Source: Amycolatopsis vastitatis (GTDB lineage: Bacteria > Actinomycetota > Actinomycetes > Mycobacteriales > Pseudonocardiaceae). Taken from it: 64,000 nt of DNA. Position numbers and translations under genes: made by a program. The stretch lies in contig NZ_NMUL01000016.1 in assembly GCF_002234595.1 (NCBI RefSeq), positions 124,001-188,000 on the forward strand, in the 5' to 3' direction. The notes beneath the pieces are model-generated. The model saw only the letters and a list, made by a program, of their open reading frames with translations. It ran no database searches and was not told the DNA's origin. Positions 33,948 to 42,411 of this stretch are shown here, piece by piece (the first letter of the stretch is position 1; every line of letters starts with the position of its first letter).

Positions 33948-34806
33948 CCGAATCTCCGTCGCGAAGACGTACAAGCTGTACATCGGCGGCAAGTTCCCGC
34001 GTTCGGAGTCCGGCCGGGTGTACCCGGTGACGGACGCGAAGGGCAGGTTCCTGGCGAACGCGGCCCACGCGTCCCGCAAGGACGTCCGCGACGCGGTGGT
34101 GGCGGCCCGCAAGGCCTTCCCCGGCTGGTCGGCGGCGACGGCGTACAACCGCGGCCAGGTGCTCTACCGGGTGGCCGAGGTGCTGGAAGGCCGCCGCGAC
34201 CAGTTCGTCGCCGAGGTGTCGGCGTCGGAAGGCCTGGCCGCGAAGAAGGCGGAGTCCATTGTGGACGCGGCGATCGACCGCTGGGTCTGGTACGCGGGCT
34301 GGACGGACAAGATCGCCACGGTCCTCGGCGCGGCGAACCCGGTGGCGGGCCCGTACTTCTCGTTCACGGTCCCGGAGCCGACGGGCGTCGTGGGCGTCCT
34401 GGCGCCGCAGAGCTCCTCCCTGCTGGGCCTGGTCGAGGTCCTGGCCCCGGTCCTGGCGACGGGCTCGACGGCGGTGGTGGTCTCGAGCGCGGAACGGCCG
34501 CTGCCGGCGATCACGCTGTCGGAGGTCCTGGCCACCTCGGACGTCCCGGGCGGCGTGGCGAACATCCTCACGGGCCACGCGTCGGAGCTGGGCCCCTGGC
34601 TGGCCTCGCACGGCGACGTCAACGCCCTGGACCCGACGGGAGCCGCCCCGGCGGACCGCCCGGACCTGGCGCGCGAAGCGGCGAACACCGTGAAGCGGGT
34701 CTTGACGGTCCCCGCGGCCGAGCCGGACTGGACGACGTCCCCGGACCTCACGCGGCTGCGGAGGTACCTGGAGGCGAAGACGGTCTGGCACCCGCTGGGC
34801 GTGTGA
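33940..34806 (+). CDS. truncated aldehyde dehydrogenase-like protein without catalytic Cys
   Basis: 288 aa, about 60% of a normal aldehyde dehydrogenase. The N-terminal cofactor-domain fold is present (KLYIGGKFPRSESGRVYPV, KAFPGWSAATAYNRGQVLYR, EPTGVVGVLAPQSSSLLGLV), but the segment with the catalytic Glu, Cys and the C-terminal oligomerisation domain is missing and replaced by a short tail (TRLRRYLEAKTVWHPLGV). The Asn of PWNFP is also lost (APQSS). The frame is intact and translationally coupled to the active enzyme, which argues for a retained non-catalytic partner rather than a decaying gene. The pair recalls the two-domain ALDH16 family split over two genes. Confidence 0.85.
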
Positions 34807-34817
34807 GACCACGAGCG

Positions 34818-34856
34818 AGCGGCCGCTGCCCGGGCGAAACCCGGGTGGCGGCCGCT
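34818..34856. terminator. bidirectional hairpin terminator between convergent genes
   Basis: 17-nt arms (34818-34834 and 34840-34856) built on AGCGGCCGCTGCCCGGG with two non-Watson-Crick positions and loop CGAAA. It overlaps the last codon of the reverse-strand GH12-like gene and follows the forward gene stop by 12 bp. No T-tail. Confidence 0.75.
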
Positions 34857-35730
34857 AGCTCATCGTCACCGAGAAGTCCGTCAGCGTGAACCGCGCCTTC
34901 CCGCCGCCGGTGGAGCAGAACTCGATGCCGTAGCCGATCTGGTTGACCGTCGGGTTCGGCGGGATCAGGCCCTTGCCGATCGCCCACGCGATCATCGCCT
35001 TCAGGTCGAGGTCCCCCGAATACTGCGCCGCCCGCGAAACGAACGCCACGTACCCGTCGGTGTCCGCCCAGACGTCGTACGTCGCGCCGCCGGCCGTGTA
35101 GGTCGTCAGCTTGTCGCCGGACGGGACCTGCTTGCGGTTCTCCGTCCACACCATCAGCTCCGAGACGCCCTTGCCGTCACCGACGCCGTTCAGCCACAGG
35201 TCGTACGCCACGTCGTACACGCCGACGCCCGGCCCGCGGCCCGCGAACGTCGATTTGATCACCGAATAGTCGTTGAACGGTTTCCCGTTCTGGTTGTCGA
35301 TGTCCTTGTGCACGTTCGGATAGGTTTTCACCGACGACGAATCGGGTTGGACGGATTCGACGTACCAGTTGTCGTAGGCGCACGCACGCAACGTTTCCGG
35401 GCCCGCTTCACCGGCGTTCCACATGTTGTTGTGGACGTAGTAGCCGCCGTCCGACCAGCCGCCGTCGGGGTCGGTCGTCGTGAACTCCGGGGTGCGGCAG
35501 TTCCGCACCGGAGTGGTCGACGGCGGCGCCGGGGTCGACGGAGGCGCAGGTCGGGACGTCGGCGGCGGCGAGGTGGCGGACCCGGCGGAAGAGGGAGCGG
35601 TCGAAGAGGTGGGCACCGGAGCGGGCAGCGATGCCGGAGCGGCAGCCGCGCCGTCCACCGGCACGTCTCCGCAGCCCGCGACCGCCAGAAAGGGAATCGC
35701 CAACAACACGGCCAGCATTCTTCGTCGCAT
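34855..35730 (-). CDS. secreted lipoprotein, GH12-like (endoglucanase/xyloglucanase family)
   Basis: 291 aa. Signal peptide with lipobox LAVAGC (Cys20), a Pro/Ser/Thr-rich linker to about residue 75, then a beta-jelly-roll domain with GH12-like marks: GGYYVHNNMWN, YDNWYVESVQ, VAYDLWLN, the nucleophile segment SELMVWTEN, and near the end IGYGIEFCSTGG. GH12 enzymes cleave beta-1,4-glucans or xyloglucan. The identification rests on these motifs; the second catalytic Glu (in GYGIEF) appears kept. ATG 35730 has a GGCGGGAAA leader; it points away from the tetR gene start. Confidence 0.75.
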   Translation of the reverse strand: MRRRMLAVLLAIPFLAVAGCGDVPVDGAAAAPASLPAPVPTSSTAPSSAGSATSPPPTSRPAPPSTPAPPSTTPVRNCRTPEFTTTDPDGGWSDGGYYVHNNMWNAGEAGPETLRACAYDNWYVESVQPDSSSVKTYPNVHKDIDNQNGKPFNDYSVIKSTFAGRGPGVGVYDVAYDLWLNGVGDGKGVSELMVWTENRKQVPSGDKLTTYTAGGATYDVWADTDGYVAFVSRAAQYSGDLDLKAMIAWAIGKGLIPPNPTVNQIGYGIEFCSTGGGKARFTLTDFSVTMS

Positions 35731-35794
35731 TTTCCCGCCCGCAGCTGCAATTCCGGCAGAACGAGGCGGAACCCTAACACGAAAATCGGCGGAC

Positions 35795-36433
35795 TCAGTC
35801 GGGGTCGAGGTCGTCGGACGTGATCGGACGGCCGGGCAGCGGGGAACCCGGCCGCGAACTGAGGCCGTCGATCATGATGCCGACGCACCGGCGCGCCGCC
35901 ATCTCCGCGACCTCCGGCGCCTTCGCGCGCATCTGCCGCAACAGCGTCGCCAGCAGGATCGCGATGTCGCCAGCCCCGACGTCCTCGCGAAGCTTGCCCT
36001 CGGCCTTCGCCCCGTCGACGAAGCCGTCGAGGACCACCAGGATCTCGTCGCGCAGGCGGCGAACCTCCGGGTCGTTCTTCATGATCACCAGCGCCCGGTG
36101 CGACACCATGGCCAGCTGCACGCTCAGCTGCAGCGCCACCGAGTGCCGAAGCAGCCGCTCCAGCGCGCGCCACGGCGACGTCTCCTCGGCGGCGATCGCG
36201 CGGGCGTCGCTCAGCACCCGCTCGAAGTTGTCCATCGCGACCGCCCGGATCAGCGCGTCCCGGTCCGGGAACCGGCGGTAGAGCGTGCCGACGCCGACGC
36301 CGGCCGCGCGGGCGATCTCCTCCATCGGCGCCTCGGGACCGGAGACGGCGAAGATGCTCTTCGCGGCGGCCAGGATCTGGTCGCGGTTGCGCCGCGCGTC
36401 CGCGCGCAGGGTGGTCTCGGGGTCTGCCGTCAT
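35795..36433 (-). CDS. TetR-family regulator
   Basis: 212 aa. DNA-binding domain ADARRNRDQILAAAKSIFAV, MEEIARAAGVGVGTLYRRFPDRDALI; ligand domain not assignable. ATG 36433 follows a GAGAGG site and is preferred to ATG 36475. It diverges from the two-P450 operon, with 179 bp between starts, and is the natural candidate for its repressor. No clear palindromic operator stands out in the gap. Confidence 0.88.
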   Translation of the reverse strand: MTADPETTLRADARRNRDQILAAAKSIFAVSGPEAPMEEIARAAGVGVGTLYRRFPDRDALIRAVAMDNFERVLSDARAIAAEETSPWRALERLLRHSVALQLSVQLAMVSHRALVIMKNDPEVRRLRDEILVVLDGFVDGAKAEGKLREDVGAGDIAILLATLLRQMRAKAPEVAEMAARRCVGIMIDGLSSRPGSPLPGRPITSDDLDPD

Positions 36434-36612
36434 GCCGTTCGCCTCTCGCTGGGTCGCGCGAGGTGATTCTCGCATGGTCAGCCGTCCACACACCGGGTCC
36501 GCAAGCGGTCACCCGTTAGCTAGTGGACGATGTCCTTCCGCTTCGGTACGTTGGATCAGAGAACCGGAATGTAATCCTCCGCATACTTTCCGTCTGATTC
36601 AGGGGGTCCGAA

Positions 36613-37836
36613 ATGACCGAAGTAGCCGAACCTGCCACCGTCGACGCCGTCTTCCCGCTCGAACGCAGCTGTCCGTTCGCACCGCCGCCCGCCTACGAGA
36701 AGCTCCGCGAAGCCGGCCCGGTCCACCGCGTCACGATGCAGTCCGGTCAGGAGGCGTGGGCGGTGACGCGGCTCGAGGACGTCCGGCAGATGCTGACCGA
36801 CCCGCGGTTCAGTTCCGACCGCTTCAACCCCGGCTTCCCGATCCTGACGAAGGCGGGCCGCCAGGTCCGGCGGCCCGGATTCACGCCGTCGCTGATCAAC
36901 ATGGACCCGCCGGAACACGGCGCCGCCCGGCGCGAGGTCGTCGGCGAGTTCACCGTCAAGCGGATGAAGGCCCTGCAGCCGCGGATCCAGCAGATCGTCG
37001 ATGAGCACATCGACGCGATCCTGGCCGGCCCGAAGCCCGCCGACCTCGTCTCGGCGCTGTCCCTGCCGGTGCCGTCGCTGGTCATCTGCGAACTGCTCGG
37101 CGTCCCCTACGCCGACCACGACTTCTTCCAGGTGCGCAGCTCGACGCTGCTCAACCGGGAGGTCGACCAGGAGACCCGGGTCAAGGCGGTCGACGAGCTG
37201 CAGGAGTACCTCGACCGGCTGGTCGCCACGAAGGAGGCGGAGCCGACCGACGACCTGCTCGGCCGCCAGATCCTCAAGCAGCGCGAAGAGCACGGCGAGG
37301 CCCAGCACGACGAGCTCGTCTCGCTGGCCTTCCTGCTCCTCATCGCCGGGCACGAGACGACGGCGAACATGATTTCGCTCGGCACGGTCGCGCTGCTGGA
37401 GAACCCGGACCAGCTCGCGATCATCAAGAACGACCCCGGCAAGACCCTCGACGCCGTCGAGGAGCTGCTGCGGTACTTCACGATCGCGGAGTTCGCGACC
37501 TCGCGCGTCGCCACCCAGGACGTCGAGATCGGCGGGCAGCTGATCCGCGAAGGCGAGGGCGTGCTCGGGCTGAGCTACTCCGGCAACCGCGACGCCGCCG
37601 CGTTCGACAACCCGGACGACCTCGACCTGGAACGCGGCGCTCGCCACCACGTCGCGTTCGGCTTCGGCCCGCACCAGTGCCTCGGCCAGAACCTGGCCCG
37701 GATGGAGCTGCAGATCGTCTTCGACACGCTGTTCCGCCGCATCCCGGAGCTCAAGCTGGCCGCGCCGGTCGAGCAGCTGCCGTTCAAGCACGATTCGGCG
37801 ATCTTCGGTCTCTACTGCCTGCCCGTGACCTGGTGA
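36613..37836 (+). CDS. cytochrome P450 (CYP105-like), first of tandem pair
   Basis: 407-aa soluble bacterial P450. I-helix oxygen motif LLIAGHETTANM (about 250), K-helix EELLRYF (ExxR), haem loop FGFGPHQCLGQN with the Cys ligand near residue 356. Strong AGGGGG ribosome-binding site. It is followed by a paralogue and a 3Fe-4S ferredoxin in one operon, so electrons come through that ferredoxin; no ferredoxin reductase gene is present. Oxidised substrate unknown; CYP105 enzymes act on xenobiotics and polyketides. Confidence 0.94.
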   Translation: MTEVAEPATVDAVFPLERSCPFAPPPAYEKLREAGPVHRVTMQSGQEAWAVTRLEDVRQMLTDPRFSSDRFNPGFPILTKAGRQVRRPGFTPSLINMDPPEHGAARREVVGEFTVKRMKALQPRIQQIVDEHIDAILAGPKPADLVSALSLPVPSLVICELLGVPYADHDFFQVRSSTLLNREVDQETRVKAVDELQEYLDRLVATKEAEPTDDLLGRQILKQREEHGEAQHDELVSLAFLLLIAGHETTANMISLGTVALLENPDQLAIIKNDPGKTLDAVEELLRYFTIAEFATSRVATQDVEIGGQLIREGEGVLGLSYSGNRDAAAFDNPDDLDLERGARHHVAFGFGPHQCLGQNLARMELQIVFDTLFRRIPELKLAAPVEQLPFKHDSAIFGLYCLPVTW

Positions 37837-37846
37837 GGAGCACGCC

Positions 37847-39037
37847 ATGACCGCGCTGCACGAGTTCCCGATGACCCGGACCTGCCCGTTCGCGCCGCCC
37901 GCGGCGTACGAGGAGATCCGGGAGAAGGACCCGATCACCCGCGTCGGGCTGCCCGACGGCAGGCAGGCCTGGGTGGTCAGCAGGCACGAAGACGTCCGGA
38001 CGGTGCTGAACGACCGGCGGTTCAGCGCCGACCGGCAGCACCCGGACTTCCCGCAGCTGGTGCCGGGGTTCCGGCGCCCGGACGACGAGCGCACCATGAT
38101 CACCATGGACGCGCCCGAGCACGGGCCCGCCCGCAAGGCCGTGCTCGGCGAGTTCACCGTGCGCCGGATGGAGGCGCTGCGGCCGCGGATCCAGGAGATC
38201 GTCGACGGGCAGATCGACGCGCTGCTGGCCGGGCCGAAGCCGGGTGACCTCGTCGAGACGCTGTCGCTGCCGGTGCCGTCGCTGGTCATCTGCGAAATGC
38301 TCGGCGTCCCCTACGCCGACCACGACTTCTTCCAGACGCACACGACGAAGCTGATCAAGCGCGACACGCCCCCGGTGGAACGGCGGGCGGCCGTCGACGC
38401 GGTGCGCGGCTACCTGGCCGACCTCATCGCCGGGAAGGAGGACAACCCGCCGGACGACCTGCTCGGGCGGCAGATCGTCAAGCTGCGCGAAGAGGGCACC
38501 TACCGGCGGGCGGCGCTGGCCGCGACCGGGTTCCTGCTGCTGGTGGCGGGCCACGAGACGACGGCGAACATGATCTCGCTGTCCACCGTGGCGTTCCTGC
38601 GCAACCCGGAGCAGCTCGCGGCGATCCGGGCCGACCCGGGCAAGACGCTCGACGCGGTCGAGGAGATGCTGCGGTACTTCACGATCGTGGACGCGGCCAC
38701 GGCCCGGCTGTGCGTCGAGGACATCGAGGTCGGCGGGCAGCTGATCCGCGCCGGCGAGGGCGTGCTGGCCCTGGGCTATTCGGCGAACCGCGACCCGCGG
38801 GCGTTCGAGAACCCGGACGAGCTGGACATCGACCGCGGCGCGCGCCACCACGTCGCGTTCGGCTTCGGCCCCCACCAGTGCCTCGGCCAGAACCTGGCCC
38901 GGATGGAACTGCAGATCGTCTTCGACACGCTGTTCCGGCGGGTGCCTTCTTTGGAATTGGCCACTTCGGTGGACGACCTGCCGTTCAAGGACGACGCGAA
39001 CATCTACGGCCTGTACCGGCTGCCGGTGACCTGGTAG
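37847..39037 (+). CDS. cytochrome P450 (CYP105-like), second of tandem pair
   Basis: 396 aa, clearly a duplicate of the preceding P450: the segments LSLPVPSLVICE and GVPYADHDFFQ and the haem region (HHVAFGFGPHQCLGQN) are the same in both, and the DNA of the haem region is almost identical. I-helix LLVAGHETTANM and EEMLRYF are intact. The two differ mainly in the N-terminal 80 residues and the F-G region, which shape substrate specificity. Starts 10 bp after the first gene; ferredoxin follows after 37 bp. Confidence 0.94.
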   Translation: MTALHEFPMTRTCPFAPPAAYEEIREKDPITRVGLPDGRQAWVVSRHEDVRTVLNDRRFSADRQHPDFPQLVPGFRRPDDERTMITMDAPEHGPARKAVLGEFTVRRMEALRPRIQEIVDGQIDALLAGPKPGDLVETLSLPVPSLVICEMLGVPYADHDFFQTHTTKLIKRDTPPVERRAAVDAVRGYLADLIAGKEDNPPDDLLGRQIVKLREEGTYRRAALAATGFLLLVAGHETTANMISLSTVAFLRNPEQLAAIRADPGKTLDAVEEMLRYFTIVDAATARLCVEDIEVGGQLIRAGEGVLALGYSANRDPRAFENPDELDIDRGARHHVAFGFGPHQCLGQNLARMELQIVFDTLFRRVPSLELATSVDDLPFKDDANIYGLYRLPVTW

Positions 39038-39074
39038 AGAACGAACTGCCATCCCACCACAGGAGAGAAGGACC

Positions 39075-39269
39075 ATGAAGATCATCGCGGACACCGGCAA
39101 GTGCGTCGGCGCCGGTCAGTGCGTGCTCACCGAGCCCGCGCTGTTCGACCAGAGCGAGGACGACGGCACCGTCATCGTCCTCGACGACCAGCCCACGGGC
39201 GAGCTGGTCGAGAAGGCCCGCGAAGCGGTGCACGTCTGCCCCAGCCAAGCCCTCTCGCTCCAGGAGTGA
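39075..39269 (+). CDS. 3Fe-4S ferredoxin of the P450 operon
   Basis: 64-aa electron carrier. Cluster ligands are Cys10 and Cys16 in CVGAGQC, and Cys54 in VCPSQAL; the usual second Cys of a 4Fe-4S site is Gly/Ala, giving a 3Fe-4S cluster typical of P450-partner ferredoxins (Fd-1/Fd-2 of streptomycetes). AGGAGAG ribosome-binding site. Delivers electrons to one or both P450s. Confidence 0.95.
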   Translation: MKIIADTGKCVGAGQCVLTEPALFDQSEDDGTVIVLDDQPTGELVEKAREAVHVCPSQALSLQE

Positions 39270-39273
39270 CACG

Positions 39274-39313
39274 CCGTGAAGGCCACCTCGAGGGGTCGAG
39301 GTGGCCTTCACGG
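39274..39313. terminator. perfect 18-bp hairpin between convergent operons
   Basis: Arms 39274-39291 and 39296-39313 (starting CCGTGAAGGCCACCTCGA) are exact complements with loop GGGG. It begins 5 bp after the ferredoxin stop and ends 2 bp before the stop of the converging permease gene, so it can serve both. Confidence 0.85.
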
Positions 39314-39314
39314 G

Positions 39315-40148
39315 TTACTTGACCGCGCCCATGGACAGGCCGCGGACCAGGTGGTTCTGGGCGATCCAGCCGACGATCATCACCGGCAGCGACGCCAGCA
39401 GCGCGGCGGCCGACAGCTGCGCCCAGTACAAGCCTTCGCTGGTGATGAACCCGACGAGGAACACCGGGACCGTGCCGGCCCGGGCCGCGGTCAGGTTGAC
39501 CGCGTAGAAGAACTCCGTCCAGGAGAAGATCACGCAGATCAGCGCGGTCGCCGCGATCCCCGGCGCGACCACCGGCATGATGATCTTGCGCAGCAGCGTC
39601 GGCAGGTTGGCGCCGTCGATCCGGCCCGCTTCGATCATCTCGTGCGGCACCTCGAGGAAGAACGACCGCATCATCCAGATGGCCAGCGGCAGGTTCATCG
39701 ACGTGTACAGGATGACCAGCGCCCACACCGTGTCGAGCAACTCGGTGTTCTGCGAGATCACGTACAGCGGGATGATCGCCGCCACGATCGGCAGCATCTT
39801 CGTCGAGAGGAAGAACCCGAGCGCGTTCGACGTGCCCTTCACCGGCGCCAGCGACAGCGCGTACGCCGCCGGGACGCCGAAGAGCAGCACCAAGGCCGTC
39901 GACAGGATCGTGACGAACGCCGAGTTCGACAGGTACGGCAGGAACCCGCCGCTCAGGACGTTCCCGAGCTGCTCGAACGTCGGCGTGAAGAACAGCTTCG
40001 GCGGGTCGGTGTAGGCGTCCGCCTCCTGCTTGAACGCCGTGAGGATCATCCACAGCAGCGGGAAGACGAACAGGATCGCGATGATCCAGGTCGCGACGGT
40101 CAGCGACCCCTTGCCGTAAGCCCGCTTGCGGGGCGCGACGGTGGTCAT
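39315..40148 (-). CDS. carbohydrate ABC transporter permease (MalG type)
   Basis: 277-aa inner-membrane permease with six helices; coupling motif EAGRIDGANLPTLLRKIIMPVVAPG (the EAA loop that docks the ATPase) and typical start WIIAILFVFPLLWMILTAFK. ATG overlaps the previous permease stop by 4 bp. Last gene of the dehydrogenase-binding protein-permease-permease operon. No ATPase gene is present, so a shared MsiK-type ATPase elsewhere is likely. Confidence 0.93.
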   Translation of the reverse strand: MTTVAPRKRAYGKGSLTVATWIIAILFVFPLLWMILTAFKQEADAYTDPPKLFFTPTFEQLGNVLSGGFLPYLSNSAFVTILSTALVLLFGVPAAYALSLAPVKGTSNALGFFLSTKMLPIVAAIIPLYVISQNTELLDTVWALVILYTSMNLPLAIWMMRSFFLEVPHEMIEAGRIDGANLPTLLRKIIMPVVAPGIAATALICVIFSWTEFFYAVNLTAARAGTVPVFLVGFITSEGLYWAQLSAAALLASLPVMIVGWIAQNHLVRGLSMGAVK

Positions 40149-41077
40149 TTGATCCCTCCGCTCACCGAGAACGTGCGGAACATCAGGCGCAGCGCGAAGG
40201 TCGCGACGATCATCGTCAGGATCACCACGATCACGCCCATCGCCGAGGACTGGCCGACGTCGAAGCCCTCGAACGCGCGCTGGTAGATGTAGTACGGCAG
40301 GTTGGTGCTCGCCGTGCCCGGGCCGCCCTGGGTCATCAGGAAGATCGCGTCGAAGCTGTTCACGATGTAGATCGCGCCCAGCAGGGTGGCCAGCTGCAGG
40401 AACCGGGACAGGTGCGGCAGCGTGATGAAGACGAACGTCCGCCAGCGGCCCGCACCGTCCACATTGGCCGCTTCGAGCACGTCCTTGGCCTGGCTCTGCA
40501 GGCCGGCCAGGATGAGCAGCATCATGAACGGCGTCCACTGCCACACGATCTGGGCCATCACCGAAGCCAGCGGGAACTCCGACAGCCAGTCGACGTCGGT
40601 GCCGAAGACGAAGTGCAGCAGCCCGTAGGTCGGGTCGAACATCGTCGTCTTCCACAGCAGCGCGCCGGCCGCCGGGAGGATGAGGAACGGCGTGATCAGC
40701 AACGTCCGGACGACGCCGCGGCCGAGGAACTTGCGGTCCAGCAGGATCGCCAGGCCGAGGCCGAGCAGCAACGCGACGAACACGCACACCACGGTCAGCA
40801 GCACCGTGTTGAGCAGGGCGACCAGGAACGTCGTGTCACTGAAGACGTCGATGTAGTTGTCCAGGCCGACGAAGTGCCGCGACCCGGGCCGGACCAGGTT
40901 CCACGACTGGAACGAGTAGAACACGGTGAGCAGGAACGGCAGCTGCGTCACCGCGATGACGAAGATCAGCGCGGGCAGCAGCGGCAGCCGTCGCTTGGCC
41001 GCCGTGCTCAGGCCACGTTTCTCTTCGACCTTCGCCCGCGAGGTGGAGGTGGGGGTGGATACGGAGAGCGTGGACAT
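40145..41077 (-). CDS. carbohydrate ABC transporter permease (MalF type)
   Basis: 310-aa permease, six helices, EAA loop EAANVDGAGRWRTFVFITLPHL, C-terminal FVG-type segment replaced by MTQGGPGTASTNLPYYIYQRAF typical of MalF/UgpA. ATG 41077 abuts the binding-protein stop (TGATG); GTG 41080 is an alternative start. Forms the membrane channel with the MalG-type partner. Confidence 0.93.
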   Translation of the reverse strand: MSTLSVSTPTSTSRAKVEEKRGLSTAAKRRLPLLPALIFVIAVTQLPFLLTVFYSFQSWNLVRPGSRHFVGLDNYIDVFSDTTFLVALLNTVLLTVVCVFVALLLGLGLAILLDRKFLGRGVVRTLLITPFLILPAAGALLWKTTMFDPTYGLLHFVFGTDVDWLSEFPLASVMAQIVWQWTPFMMLLILAGLQSQAKDVLEAANVDGAGRWRTFVFITLPHLSRFLQLATLLGAIYIVNSFDAIFLMTQGGPGTASTNLPYYIYQRAFEGFDVGQSSAMGVIVVILTMIVATFALRLMFRTFSVSGGIK

Positions 41078-42411
41078 CACTGCACCGCCTTGTACGAATC
41101 GCCCACGGTTTGCGCGTAGTCCTGGGACTGTTTCAACGCGTCTTCGACGGATTCACGGCCGGCGATCGCCGCCGACAGCTGCTGGCTCACCCGCGTGCCC
41201 AGGTCCTGGAACTCGGGGATGCCGACGAACTGGATGCCGGGGTAGGGCACCGGGTTCGCCATGACCTTCTGCTGGTTCGCGTCCGCGATGCCGTCGAGCG
41301 TCGGCTTCGCGTAGGCCGCGGCGGCCTTGGCGTAGTCGGGGATGGCGTACGTCGACTGGCGGACACCCGGCGGGACGCGGTTCCAGCCGTAGGTCTGGCC
41401 GACCTTCTGCACGTACGCCTTGTCGGTCATCCAGGCCATGAACTTCCAGGCCGCGTCCTTGTCCTTGGCCACCTTGGGGATGCCGAGCGCCCAGGTGTAG
41501 AGCCAGCCGCTGGCCTGCGTCTTGACGACCGGCGCGGGCGCGTACCCGGACTTGCCGACGATCTTGCTGCTGGCGGGGTCCTCGTTGGTGCCCGCCATGA
41601 CCGTCGCGTCGTACCACATCGCCGCGTTGCCCTGGGTGTAGCGGGTGCCGCACTCGGAGAACCCGGCGCTGGAGGCGCCGACTTCACCGTGCTCGCGGAT
41701 CAGGTTGACGTAGAAGTTCGCGGCCTGCGCGAACTCCGGAGACGTCAGCTTGGCGTTCCAGTCCTTGTCGAACCACTGCGCGCCGAAGGTGTTGGCCACA
41801 GTCGTGAACGGCGCGAGGCTCTCGCCCCAGCCGGGCTTACCGCGCAGGCAGATCCCCGCGACGCCCGCCGCCTTGTCGTCGAGCTTCGCGGCGAAGTCCG
41901 CGATCTGCTGCCAGGTCGGCTTGGCCGGCATGGTGATCCCGGCCTTCTGGAAGAGGTCCTTGCGGTAGGCCAGGAACGACGATTCGCCGTAGAACGGCAC
42001 CGCGTACATCTGGTTCTGGTACGACAGCGACTGCTTGATGCTGGGGATGAAGTCGCCTTCGTCGTAGCCCGGGGTGGCCGCCATGTGCGGTTCGAGGTTC
42101 TCGAGCCAGCCGTTGGCCGCCCACTGCGGGGCCTCGTAGTTGCTGATCATGACGACGTCGAACTCGCCGCCCTCGGTGGCGGTCGACGCGGTGATCTTCG
42201 CGCGAGCCTGGTTTTCCGGCAGGGAGACGAACTTCAGGCTGATGCCGGTGGCCTTCTCGAACTCCGGCGCGAGCGAGATCGCGTCCTTCATCTGCGGGTT
42301 GGACACGATGGCGATGACGAGCGTCGAGTTACCAGTGCCGATCGAGCCGGCTCCTGCGCAGCCGGTGACCAGCAGCGACGTCGCCGCGAAGAGGGTGAGG
42401 AGCTTACGCAC
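41077..42411 (-). CDS. sugar/polyol ABC transporter substrate-binding lipoprotein
   Basis: About 444 aa. Lipoprotein signal LFAATSLLVTGC, then a family 1 extracellular solute-binding fold (LVIAIVSNPQMKDAISLAPEFEKATGI-type start; AVPFYGESSFLAYRKDLF; NAAMWYDATVMAG). It resembles sorbitol/mannitol binding proteins (SmoE-like), which fits the neighbouring polyol-type dehydrogenase. GTG 42411 has GGAGG at 5 nt; GTG 42417 gives a slightly longer form. It overlaps the dehydrogenase 3' end by 8 bp. Confidence 0.9.
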   Translation of the reverse strand: MRKLLTLFAATSLLVTGCAGAGSIGTGNSTLVIAIVSNPQMKDAISLAPEFEKATGISLKFVSLPENQARAKITASTATEGGEFDVVMISNYEAPQWAANGWLENLEPHMAATPGYDEGDFIPSIKQSLSYQNQMYAVPFYGESSFLAYRKDLFQKAGITMPAKPTWQQIADFAAKLDDKAAGVAGICLRGKPGWGESLAPFTTVANTFGAQWFDKDWNAKLTSPEFAQAANFYVNLIREHGEVGASSAGFSECGTRYTQGNAAMWYDATVMAGTNEDPASSKIVGKSGYAPAPVVKTQASGWLYTWALGIPKVAKDKDAAWKFMAWMTDKAYVQKVGQTYGWNRVPPGVRQSTYAIPDYAKAAAAYAKPTLDGIADANQQKVMANPVPYPGIQFVGIPEFQDLGTRVSQQLSAAIAGRESVEDALKQSQDYAQTVGDSYKAVQ

